Below, piece by piece: positions 1 through 6,854 of a stretch of DNA of 64,000 nucleotides (its first letter is position 1; each line of letters begins with the position of its first letter). The notes beneath the pieces are model-generated. The model saw only the letters and a list, made by a program, of their open reading frames with translations, had not been told where the DNA came from and ran no database searches. The DNA is taken from positions 687,001 through 751,000 of the forward strand of contig NZ_JAGINK010000001.1 of the NCBI RefSeq assembly GCF_017875955.1, given 5' to 3'. The DNA comes from Pseudomonas sp. BP8. Its GTDB lineage: Bacteria; Pseudomonadota; Gammaproteobacteria; Pseudomonadales; Pseudomonadaceae. The translations under genes and the position numbers were made by a program.

Positions 1-456
1 TATCCCGAGGGGTTGAGCCGCGACACCGCACTGCAGCTGTTTACCCAGGGCAGTGCCTGGTTCTCCAGTGAGCAGGGCAAGAAGGGCCAGATCAAGGTGG
101 GCCAGTTGGCCGACCTGGCGGCGTTGTCGCTGGACTTCTTCAGTGTCGAGGAAGAGGCGATCAAGGGCATCGAGTCGGTGCTGACGCTGGTTGATGGCAA
201 GGTTGTGTATGGCGCTGGCGAGTTCGACAAACTTGGGCCTCCGCAGGTGCCGGTGCTGCCGGAGTGGTCGCCGGTGGCCAAGGTGCCGGGGCACTGGCGC
301 GTTGGTACGCCTTCGCTTGCGGCCGCGGTACACCAGTGCGTCGGGCCTTGTGGGGTGCATGCGCACAGCCATGAGAAGGCGCGTCATTCGAGTGTGCCGG
401 TTAACGACTTCCAGGGGTTCTGGGGGGCGTTGGGTTGTTCCTGCTTCGCTTTCTGA
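1..456 (+). CDS. Amidohydrolase, C-terminal part (5' end outside window)
   Basis: The reading frame is open from the first base and ends in TGA at 454-456, so only the last ~151 codons are present. The segment GQIKVGQLADLAALSLDFF followed by a VLTLVDGKVVYGAGEF stretch is the typical end of metal-dependent amidohydrolases of the YtcJ/COG1574 type, where the last beta strands return to the small beta-sandwich domain. The metal ligands would lie upstream and cannot be seen. The final ~60 residues, including a His/Cys-containing stretch, look variable. The substrate cannot be inferred. Family assignment is fairly secure, exact function is not. Confidence 0.75.
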   Translation, partial: YPEGLSRDTALQLFTQGSAWFSSEQGKKGQIKVGQLADLAALSLDFFSVEEEAIKGIESVLTLVDGKVVYGAGEFDKLGPPQVPVLPEWSPVAKVPGHWRVGTPSLAAAVHQCVGPCGVHAHSHEKARHSSVPVNDFQGFWGALGCSCFAF

Positions 457-544
457 GGTGAGTCGGGGGCCTTGATGGTCCCCTTTTTGGGGTTTTCACG
501 GATTGGTGGGGGCGATGCGGCTGGGCTTGGGGCTTGGTCTTGAA

Positions 545-956
545 GGTTGGGGCTTATCCATTTGATGGGGTGGCTTTTCTGGCCCCTTCCGCCCTTACGG
601 TGGGTCACTTTTTTTCTTGGAAAAAAGTAACCAAAAACCGCTTGCTCCTGCATCCGGCCCTTCGCTGCGCTGCGGGTTCCCTCGCTCCGGTCTTGCTCCG
701 GGAGGACCGCGCTTTACGGCCCATCCTGGGCCTCAGCGCTTTGCGGCCATCCATGGCTTCCACCTCCCTGCGCAAGACCTGCGCTCGGCCTCCTGAAGTC
801 GCTGGTAGATCAAGAGCCAGATCAAGATCAACAGCCAGGGCAACGGCAGGCGAATCGCTGCGCTCTCGCTTTGTTTATTTACCAGCGGATTTATGGGGTG
901 GCTGGCAGGGCTGCGCCCTGCGATTTGCATTAACAGTACCGGCCTCTTCGCGGGAC
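545..956 (+). repeat. Long intergenic repeat, copy 1
   Basis: This ~412-bp block recurs in the same orientation at 53088-53501 with about 20 differences by my own count. It begins near GGCTTATCCATTTGATG, contains the dyad TTTTTTTCTTGGAAAAAAG (about 608-627) and ends within a REP element at GGCCTCTTCGCGGG. Its length and conservation between two non-coding sites suggest a dispersed element rather than gene remnants. I do not recognise a named family. Confidence 0.8.
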
Positions 957-1035
957 AAGCCCGCTCCTACAGGGATTACGCCGAATTCAAAATTTGCGCG
1001 ATACCTGTAGGAGCGGGCTTGCCCCGCGAAGAGGC
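941..1035. repeat. REP pair (type A), inverted
   Basis: Two copies of the ~32-bp P. putida-type REP (GGCCTCTTCGCGGG-CAAGCCCGCTCCTACAGG) face each other at 941-973 and 1004-1035. They lie just past the 3' end of the MFS gene and could form a large hairpin. Confidence 0.85.
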
Positions 1036-1048
1036 CCTCACCGAAGCG

Positions 1049-2632
1049 CTACGCGTTACCTGCCAACAAATGCCGAATCCGCACCGGCACGCCGTCGCTC
1101 TGCAACTGCCGCACCCGCGCTTCGATCTTCAGTTCTGCACGGGTCACCCGATGGTGATGGCGCAGATGCTCCAGCCACGACTCCTCGAAGAAGAACTCCA
1201 TCCAGATCAACGGATCGGCACTGTCGCGCATCAACCCCCACGACAGCGCGCCATTGCGTTTGCGCATGGCCTCCAGCTCCCGTGCAGCCACCTGAAACGC
1301 GTCCGCCTTGGCTGCCTCGATGTGGTATTCGACGGTCACCATCACCGGCCCGCTTTCTTTATCCACATCAGCATCGAGTACCGGCACCGGCCAGTGCAGC
1401 GACGGCGTCAGTTCTTCGATTTCGGTCGTGGGCAAGGACACCTTGAGCGTCAGCAGGGTGCCCGCTGCCAGGCCAGCCGCAGCGAGCAGCAGGCTCTGGG
1501 TAATTGAGAGATGGCTGGCCAGGCTACCCCACAACAAGCTGCCCGCAGCCATCGCGCCAAAGAAGATCAAGATGTACACCGACAGCGCCCGCGCCCGTAC
1601 CCAGGCGGGTACCGAGGTCTGCGCCGCGACCTGCAGGTTGGATAGCACCGCGATCCACGCCGCGCCGCTGAGCAGCATGGCCGGGAGCAGCACGTAGAAG
1701 TTGCGCACCAGCGCCAAGGTCAGCAGGAACAACGCATACAGCAGGGCGGCAATGGCCACCAGGCGGTCACGGCTGATCCGCTCGCGCAGCTTCGGCAACA
1801 AGGTCGCGCCGGCCACTGCACCAATGCCGATCGCCGCCAGCAGCATGCCGAAGTCGGCCGCGCTGCCGTGCATCTCGCCGCGCACGATCAACGGCAGCAG
1901 CGACATGCCGGCGCTGGCGCAGAAGAAGAACGCCAGCGCGCGGACCAACACCGCCTGCAACGGCTTGGAGCTGCGGGCGAAGCGTAGCCCTGTGCGCATG
2001 GCGCCGATGAAGCGCTCGGCGGGGAGCAGCGGTTGTTGCACTTCGCGTTTCCACAGCAGCAACACCACGATCACCCCGGCGAACGACACGGCATTGAGAG
2101 CGAAGGTCAGCCACGGCCCGACCAGACTGACCAACACCCCAGCCAATGCCGGGCCGACTGCGCGTGAGACGTTGATGCCGACGCTGGAAATGGCCACCGC
2201 AGACGACAATTCGTCCTTGCCTACCAGCTCGGGAGTCAAGGCGCTCCAAGCCGGCATCATCAGCGCGGTGCCGATGCCCAGAGCCAGGGTCAACCCGAGC
2301 AGCAGTGTGACGTTCATCAAGCCGAGCAGGGTCAGTACTGCCAGGGCCAAGGCGACCGCTGACATCCATAACTGCACCAGCAGCAGGTAGCGGCGCTTGT
2401 CGACGATATCCGCCGCAGCGCCAGCGGGTAGGGCGAGGAAAAACATCGGCAGCGAGCCGGCGACCTGGATCAACGCCACGTGCAAGGGGCTGGCCGACAG
2501 CGTGGTCATCAGCCAGCCGGCGCCCACTTCGTGCATCCAGGTGCCGATGTTGGAGGCGATGGTGGCGATCCACAGCATACGGAAGGTGCTGTTGCGCAAG
2601 GGGCTCCAGGCGCCGGAGGAGGGAGTGCTCAT
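1049..2632 (-). CDS. MFS exporter of the MFS_3 (EntS-like) family
   Basis: A 527-residue inner-membrane protein. Residues ~1-405 contain about 12 hydrophobic segments of a major facilitator. Residues ~425-527 form a soluble tail (begins VMVTVEYHIEAAKADAF, ends near VRIRHLLAG) resembling the ABM-like ferredoxin-fold domain that many MFS_3 proteins carry. The length fits that family (~520-530), so the tail is normal rather than a fusion. The start ATG lies one base past the porin stop (TGACATG), so the two genes are probably translationally coupled. MFS_3 members export siderophores or drugs, but the substrate here is unknown. Pairing with an OprD porin might mean uptake and efflux of related compounds (inference). 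Confidence 0.85.
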   Translation of the reverse strand: MSTPSSGAWSPLRNSTFRMLWIATIASNIGTWMHEVGAGWLMTTLSASPLHVALIQVAGSLPMFFLALPAGAAADIVDKRRYLLLVQLWMSAVALALAVLTLLGLMNVTLLLGLTLALGIGTALMMPAWSALTPELVGKDELSSAVAISSVGINVSRAVGPALAGVLVSLVGPWLTFALNAVSFAGVIVVLLLWKREVQQPLLPAERFIGAMRTGLRFARSSKPLQAVLVRALAFFFCASAGMSLLPLIVRGEMHGSAADFGMLLAAIGIGAVAGATLLPKLRERISRDRLVAIAALLYALFLLTLALVRNFYVLLPAMLLSGAAWIAVLSNLQVAAQTSVPAWVRARALSVYILIFFGAMAAGSLLWGSLASHLSITQSLLLAAAGLAAGTLLTLKVSLPTTEIEELTPSLHWPVPVLDADVDKESGPVMVTVEYHIEAAKADAFQVAARELEAMRKRNGALSWGLMRDSADPLIWMEFFFEESWLEHLRHHHRVTRAELKIEARVRQLQSDGVPVRIRHLLAGNA

Positions 2633-2633
2633 G

Positions 2634-3890
2634 TCAGAAGCTGCCTTTGAGGGGGTATTCGATGATCAGGTACAGGCGGTCGATGTCGTCGCCGGCCTGG
2701 GCGCTGTTGGCGCGGTGGCTGACGTGCGACAGCGACAGGCTGAGGTCTTTGGCGGTGCCGCTCTGGACCACATACTTGAGGTCGAGGTCGCGCTCCCAGT
2801 GGCGTCCGCCGTCACCTTGCTGGCCGACGTAGGCGCCGCCTGCCGGGGCATGCGTGCCATCGATGCCGCGGCCACTGACATAGCGGCCCATCAGGCTCAG
2901 GCCGGGCACGCCGAGGGTGGCCATGTCGAGGTCGTAGCGCAGTTGCCAGGAGCGTTCATTGGGGCCGTTGAAGTCGGCGTATTTGATCGAGTTGGCAAGG
3001 TAGATCGAGTCGCCGCCGACAAAGTCGAAGGGCGTGTCGCCGTCGATCTTCTGGTAGGCCAGGGTCAGCGCCTGGGCGCCGCGCCGATACTTGGCGGCCA
3101 GGCTGTAGGCGAGGGTGTCGATGGCGCCGGCGCTGGCCTGGCCAGTGTCGCGGGTGTGGTAGAGGTTGCCGTCAAAGCGCCAGTTGCCCTCGGCCAGGTT
3201 CAGGTTGAGGTAGGCCTGGCGCCAGGTGTCTTGCAGCTGCGAGGCGTACAGCGCGCCGCCGAACGGGCCGTCGGGCGCGTAGGTGGCGCCGGCCAGGCTG
3301 ATGGCGTGGCCGTGGGTGGTCGCGCCAACACCACTGAAATCATCGTGGCTCGAGCTGTTGTCCTGGTTGTTGAACGCGGTGAAACGCCCGGCCTGCAGGC
3401 GCACGTCGGGCAGGTCGCTGTTGTCCAGCAGCCAGCCGGTGGCGTATTCGGGGTGCAGGCGTTTGTCGCCGGTGTCGAACACCGGCGTTTCGACAGTCAT
3501 CTCGCCGTAGCGCAGCAGGGTGTTGCCCAGACGCAGCTTGAGCGCGGCGCCGGCGCTGGAGTACTCCGACTCGGCGCGGCCATCGCTGTCGCGCGGGAGC
3601 AGGCCGGTGCCGGCGTGGCCACGGCCGCCGTCGAGCTTGAGGCCGAGAAAGGCGTGAGCGTCGATGCCCACGCCGATGGTGCCTGCGGTGAAGCCCGAGC
3701 GCAGTTCGCCGATGAAACCCTGAGCCCATTCCTGGCGGTAGCTCTGGCCGCTGCCGGTGGGTGAGCGGTAGTCGTTGTGCAGCAGGTAGTTGCGGCTGAG
3801 CAACGACCAGCCGGATTCGTCGGCCTGCGCATGGCAGACGGCGAGGGCGGTGAGCAGGGTGATGGGGATCCTGCTGGAGGCTCGGGGCAT
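2634..3890 (-). CDS. OprD-family outer-membrane porin
   Basis: A 418-residue protein with a signal peptide (MPRASSRIPITLLTALAVCHAQADE, cleavage probably after CHAQA). The mature part is rich in beta-strand repeats and ends in phenylalanine (IIEYPLKGSF), the usual C-terminal signal for outer-membrane insertion. Features such as RSGFTAGTIGVGIDAHAFLG and LRYDLDMATLGVPGLSLMGR are typical of OprD-type specific porins, which are usually ~400-450 residues. I chose the ATG at 3890 because it opens directly on the signal peptide; an upstream in-frame start at 3959 would add 23 residues with no membrane signal. It is the first gene of a probable two-gene operon with the MFS exporter. The substrate is unknown. 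Confidence 0.9.
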   Translation of the reverse strand: MPRASSRIPITLLTALAVCHAQADESGWSLLSRNYLLHNDYRSPTGSGQSYRQEWAQGFIGELRSGFTAGTIGVGIDAHAFLGLKLDGGRGHAGTGLLPRDSDGRAESEYSSAGAALKLRLGNTLLRYGEMTVETPVFDTGDKRLHPEYATGWLLDNSDLPDVRLQAGRFTAFNNQDNSSSHDDFSGVGATTHGHAISLAGATYAPDGPFGGALYASQLQDTWRQAYLNLNLAEGNWRFDGNLYHTRDTGQASAGAIDTLAYSLAAKYRRGAQALTLAYQKIDGDTPFDFVGGDSIYLANSIKYADFNGPNERSWQLRYDLDMATLGVPGLSLMGRYVSGRGIDGTHAPAGGAYVGQQGDGGRHWERDLDLKYVVQSGTAKDLSLSLSHVSHRANSAQAGDDIDRLYLIIEYPLKGSF

Positions 3891-4006
3891 GGTGAGTCCG
3901 GTTCTGGGGATAGGCTTCAGAAACCCGGGGCCGCGCAGCGGCCCCTCTTCAGCTTCCACTGTGGCGCATGCCCCGGCGGACTTCTTGTATGCGTGTGCTG
4001 GACGTC

Positions 4007-4918
4007 TCAGGCCATGTCGCTGGCAGCGAACTCTTCGGCCAGGTGATCAATAAGCGAGCGCACCGAGGGCAGCAGGCCACGCCGCGAGGGGAAGATCGCA
4101 TGGACGATGCCGCAGCGCGGATGCCACTCCGGCAGCAACTCGACCAGACGCCCGCTGGCCAGGTCGTCGCGCACCGCCACCCGCGGCAGGTGGGCGATGC
4201 CCACGCCGGCGAGGACGAAGTGGCGCAGGGCGAACAGGTCGTCGGTGACCATCCGCGGCGTGTGCGGGATGACGATGCTGCGGCTCATGTCTTCACCCTG
4301 GAACAGTGCCCACTGGTATTCACGCTGGGCGCCGCCCCAGTGCAGGCTTGGCAGTGCGCTGAGCGCCTGCGGCTCGAAGCCTGCTGGCAGCTGCTCGAGG
4401 AACGACGGCCTGCCGACCAGGCACTGGGTGCTGTTGCTCAGCACTTTCATCACCATGTCGGTGTTTTCCAGCGGCGGGAAGCGTACGCGCAGGGCCATGT
4501 CGAAGCCTTCGTGGAGCAGGTCGACGCGGCGGTTGGTACTTTCGATGAACAGCTCCACCAGCGGGTACTTGACCATGTAGCGAGTGAGCATCGGTGCCAC
4601 CAGCGAGTTGAGCAGGGTGGTCGGGCAACTGATGCGCACCAGGCCGCGTGGCTCGCAGCGGTTGCGTTCGATGACCTCGGCGGCGCCTTCTGCTTCGACG
4701 CGCATGGCCAGGCAGCGGCGGTAGTACTCCTGGCCGATCTCGGTCAGCGAGCAGTGCCGGCTGGTGCGGTGCAGCAGGCGTACGCCAAGGCGATCCTCGA
4801 GGTCGGCGATGCGCCGGCTGAGTTTCGACTTGGGCATGTCCAGCGCCCGGCCGGCAGGGGCGAAGCCGCCGTGCTCTACCACTTGGGTGAAGAAGTAGAG
4901 GGAGTTGAGGTCTTCCAC
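4007..4918 (-). CDS. LysR-family transcriptional regulator
   Basis: A 303-residue regulator. The N-terminal winged helix-turn-helix covers residues ~1-60 (EDLNSLYFFTQVVEHGGF, KSKLSRRIADLEDRLGVRLL, TSRHCSLTEIG), followed by a LysR effector-binding domain. I place the start at the GTG at 4918, which has an AGGAG eight bases upstream; a longer frame would run into the neighbouring palindrome. It is divergent from the YcaC-type hydrolase at 5212, the usual arrangement for a LysR regulator and its target. A 123-bp palindrome (4946-5068) lies only ~30 bp upstream, so the promoter is either beyond it or the leader contains a very large hairpin. Confidence 0.9.
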   Translation of the reverse strand: MEDLNSLYFFTQVVEHGGFAPAGRALDMPKSKLSRRIADLEDRLGVRLLHRTSRHCSLTEIGQEYYRRCLAMRVEAEGAAEVIERNRCEPRGLVRISCPTTLLNSLVAPMLTRYMVKYPLVELFIESTNRRVDLLHEGFDMALRVRFPPLENTDMVMKVLSNSTQCLVGRPSFLEQLPAGFEPQALSALPSLHWGGAQREYQWALFQGEDMSRSIVIPHTPRMVTDDLFALRHFVLAGVGIAHLPRVAVRDDLASGRLVELLPEWHPRCGIVHAIFPSRRGLLPSVRSLIDHLAEEFAASDMA

Positions 4919-4945
4919 GGGTTGATCTCCTGGTATTGCTCTGTT

Positions 4946-5068
4946 GCCTGTTCTGGCCTCTTCGCGGGGCAAGCCCGCTCCTACAGGTTCGGTGGTGTTC
5001 TCACAGGTTGTATGAACACCACCGAACCTGTAGGAGCGGGCTTGCCCCGCGATGAGGCCAGAACAGGC
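4946..5068. repeat. Near-perfect 123-bp REP palindrome between divergent genes
   Basis: Two type A REPs in inverted orientation, extended on both sides: GCCTGTTCTGGCCTC at the left end is matched by GAGGCCAGAACAGGC at the right, and GGTTCGGTGGTGTTC near the centre by GAACACCACCGAACC. The arms match almost throughout. It sits in the control region of the LysR gene and the YcaC gene. Confidence 0.9.
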
Positions 5069-5211
5069 GCTACATATTTATCGTTCGCATAATAGAACGC
5101 TAAAGCCAATTTTCGCTATCTACCGCTCCAAAGGTGTTGGTTTTAATCTTTGCCCATCAACGCGAAACACCCAACTTACTCAACCTCAAAACACCTTCTG
5201 GAGCACCGACC

Positions 5212-5841
5212 ATGACCAACTTCAAGTACAACCGCCTGAACAAAGACGACGCTGCCGTACTGCTGGTCGACCACCAGGCAGGCCTACTGTCGCTGGTCCG
5301 CGACATCGAACCAGACCGCTTCAAGAACAACGTGCTGGCCCTGGCTGACCTGGCCAAGTTCTTCAACCTGCCAACCATTCTCACCACCAGCTTCGAGCAA
5401 GGCCCCAACGGCCCGCTGGTACCGGAACTGAAAGCGCTGTTCCCGGACGCCCCGTACATCGCCCGCCCAGGCCAGATCAACGCCTGGGACAACGAAGATT
5501 TCGTCAAGGCGGTGAAGGCGACTGGCAAGAAGCAGCTGATCATCGCTGGCGTCGTCACTGAAGTGTGCGTCGCCTTCCCAGCCCTGGCGGCCCTGGAAGA
5601 AGAGTTCGATGTGTTCGTGGTCACCGACGCCTCCGGCACCTTCAACGAAATGACCCGCGACGCCGCCCACGACCGCATGAGCCGTGCCGGTGCGCAACTG
5701 ATGACCTGGTTCGGCGTGGCCTGCGAACTGCACCGCGACTGGAGAAACGACATCGAAGGCCTGGCCGCGCTGTGCTCCAACCACATCCCGGACTACCGCA
5801 ACCTGATGACCAGCTACAACGCGTTGACTGCTGGCAAGTAA
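5212..5841 (+). CDS. YcaC-type isochorismatase-family hydrolase (paralogue 1)
   Basis: A 209-residue cysteine hydrolase-fold protein of the isochorismatase superfamily. Asp20 (VLLVDHQ) and Cys119 (GVVTEVCVAF) occupy the places of the catalytic Asp and Cys. The lysine often cited for E. coli YcaC appears as Arg85 here (YIARPGQIN), by eye. YcaC proteins have no settled physiological substrate. The start is the ATG after TTCTGGAGCACCGACC. Clear neighbours are a divergent LysR regulator and a strong terminator at 5861. A close paralogue lies at 10503-11129. Cytoplasmic; a role in detoxification or amide hydrolysis is only inference. Confidence 0.88.
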   Translation: MTNFKYNRLNKDDAAVLLVDHQAGLLSLVRDIEPDRFKNNVLALADLAKFFNLPTILTTSFEQGPNGPLVPELKALFPDAPYIARPGQINAWDNEDFVKAVKATGKKQLIIAGVVTEVCVAFPALAALEEEFDVFVVTDASGTFNEMTRDAAHDRMSRAGAQLMTWFGVACELHRDWRNDIEGLAALCSNHIPDYRNLMTSYNALTAGK

Positions 5842-5860
5842 TTCCAGACTGAAAGGCAAA

Positions 5861-5896
5861 AAAGGCCGGCATCCTTCTGAGGATGCCGGCCTTTTT
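5861..5896 (+). terminator. Rho-independent terminator after the YcaC-type gene
   Basis: Inverted repeat AAAGGCCGGCATCC / GGATGCCGGCCTTT with a six-base loop, followed by a T run. It is also preceded by an A run, so it may act in both directions. Confidence 0.9.
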
Positions 5897-5910
5897 GTGT
5901 GTGTTCAGTA

Positions 5911-5999
5911 CTGGCCTCTTCGCGGGGCAAGCCCGCTCCTACAGGTTTCGAGTTGCACCCCGATCCTGTAGGAGCGGGCTTGTCCCGCGAAGAGGCCGG
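5911..5999. repeat. REP pair (type A), inverted
   Basis: Two REP copies face each other with a ~20-bp spacer, between the terminator of the YcaC-type gene and the end of the convergent DUF3077-like gene. Confidence 0.85.
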
Positions 6000-6016
6000 T
6001 GCAAACCACCGCAAAC

Positions 6017-6310
6017 TCAGTTCACGGGCTGCGATTCGATCCCCTCCAGCATCGCCTCGACCAATCCATCCGCCATCTCGACCGAATGCAGGTTCGCCCA
6101 CAACAGACTCTGGCCTTTTTCATCCAGATGCGCGAGCGCCTTTTGGCCGCTGGCGTAGGCGCCGCGCAGGTACAGCGCGACATGCACCAGGGCGTCGTGG
6201 GCGGTGATGTTTGGGTTGACGGTGAACATGGGGGGATGGCCGGCGTCGCAGTGGCCGAAGGGGCGTTGGGTGGTGTTGGGGAGAGGGGGATCCGGGACTA
6301 TTTTTTTCAT
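6017..6310 (-). CDS. Small DUF3077/DUF6124-like protein
   Basis: A 97-residue cytoplasmic protein. It begins MKKIVPDPPLPNTT, the same opening as the small protein encoded at 62844. Residues ~29-90 (MFTVNPNITAHDALVHVALY, then LLWANLHSVEMADGLVEAML) resemble the DUF3077-type domain of the gene at 63095, so this looks like a single-gene version of that two-gene locus. The start at 6310 has AAGGAG about nine bases upstream. Expression probably starts at a promoter near 6505-6533 and passes through a ~190-nt structured leader. The function of these families is unknown. DUF assignment is from memory of Pseudomonas proteins and is moderate. Confidence 0.75.
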   Translation of the reverse strand: MKKIVPDPPLPNTTQRPFGHCDAGHPPMFTVNPNITAHDALVHVALYLRGAYASGQKALAHLDEKGQSLLWANLHSVEMADGLVEAMLEGIESQPVN

Positions 6311-6500
6311 TGCAGAAAACTCCTTGAGTTGAGCTGCAATCAACCGTTTCCACACAGAAGGCGGCAGCTGTACGCGGGGTGGAAAACCGGCCAAGAAGGA
6401 AACCGGCAGGCCATAGGCCTCCCGCGCACAACTGCCATAAGAGCAGTCCTATCTTGACCATCCGGATTTCCACATCCGATCGCTGAACCGACAGCGACCG
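6311..6500 (-). ncRNA. Structured 5' leader RNA, copy 1
   Basis: Read on the minus strand, the leader opens with a hairpin (6477-6500, CGGTCGC paired to GCGATCG). A 16-bp stem follows with arms at 6421-6436 and 6363-6378, enclosing two smaller hairpins. Motifs GTGGAAA, TTTTCCAC and GTGTGGAAAC could pair in alternative ways. The same layout occurs at 62641-62843 with different bases but conserved pairing. I cannot assign it to a named RNA family. Confidence 0.7.
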
Positions 6501-6504
6501 GGAC

Positions 6505-6533
6505 AGCCTAGAGGGCATGGTTTCCTTGGACAA
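6505..6533 (-). promoter_or_regulatory. Predicted sigma-70 promoter of the leader and DUF3077-like gene
   Basis: On the minus strand, TTGTCC (6528-6533) and TAGGCT (6505-6510) are 17 bp apart, and the expected start falls at the first leader hairpin. The leader at 62641 has the same arrangement (TTGTCG, 17 bp, TAACTT). A CCTACGA element lies upstream at 6555-6561. Confidence 0.55.
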
Positions 6534-6634
6534 TCAGACGGGAATCGACAGGCTTCGTAGGGTATTTCTCTGGTCTTGGGGTAGGCAGCAAGAAACGTCC
6601 TCAGATGCTGTAGGACGTTGCTGAACCTGAGATC

Positions 6635-6787
6635 CTGGGGCCGCTTCGCGACCCTTTCCGACCGGTCCGGCGCTCCGGCAAGGCCGCTCCTACAGGGGAC
6701 CGTGATCGCCTCCGGCTCTGAGCCTAGCGCGGTACCTGTAGGAGCGGCCTTGCCGGAGCGGTCGGAAAGGGCTGCAAAGCAGCCCCC
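6635..6787. repeat. Large inverted repeat (type C, CCGGCAAGGCCGCTCCTACAGG core)
   Basis: Two arms, from GGGGCCGCTTCGCGACCCTTTCCGACCGG and its near complement, surround facing copies of CCGGCAAGGCCGCTCCTACAGG. It resembles the type A REP at the CCGCTCCTACAGG end but differs elsewhere. It lies at the end of the antiporter gene. Confidence 0.8.
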
Positions 6788-6854
6788 AACCAGGCGACCA
6801 AGTCTTAACTGACCGGCGCTAGGCTTAAGCCCTCTTCATGTTCAACTCAAAACA

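Larger units (their letters stand above)
457..1048. other. 592-bp gene-free region made of repeats
   Basis: No credible gene lies between the amidohydrolase stop and the end of the convergent MFS gene. The stretch holds a ~410-bp long intergenic repeat (545-956), found again at 53088-53501, which runs directly into a REP pair (941-1035). Frames open through the repeat lack ribosome-binding sites and are treated as spurious. Confidence 0.7.

Noticed and set aside
534..1010. Open frame of ~158 codons in the long intergenic repeat (and its counterpart at 53090-53569)
   Set aside because: It lies in a dispersed non-coding repeat, has no ribosome site, runs into a REP, and its composition (Arg/Ser-rich) looks like translated repeat. 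The opposite-strand frame of 65 codons in each copy is rejected for the same reasons.
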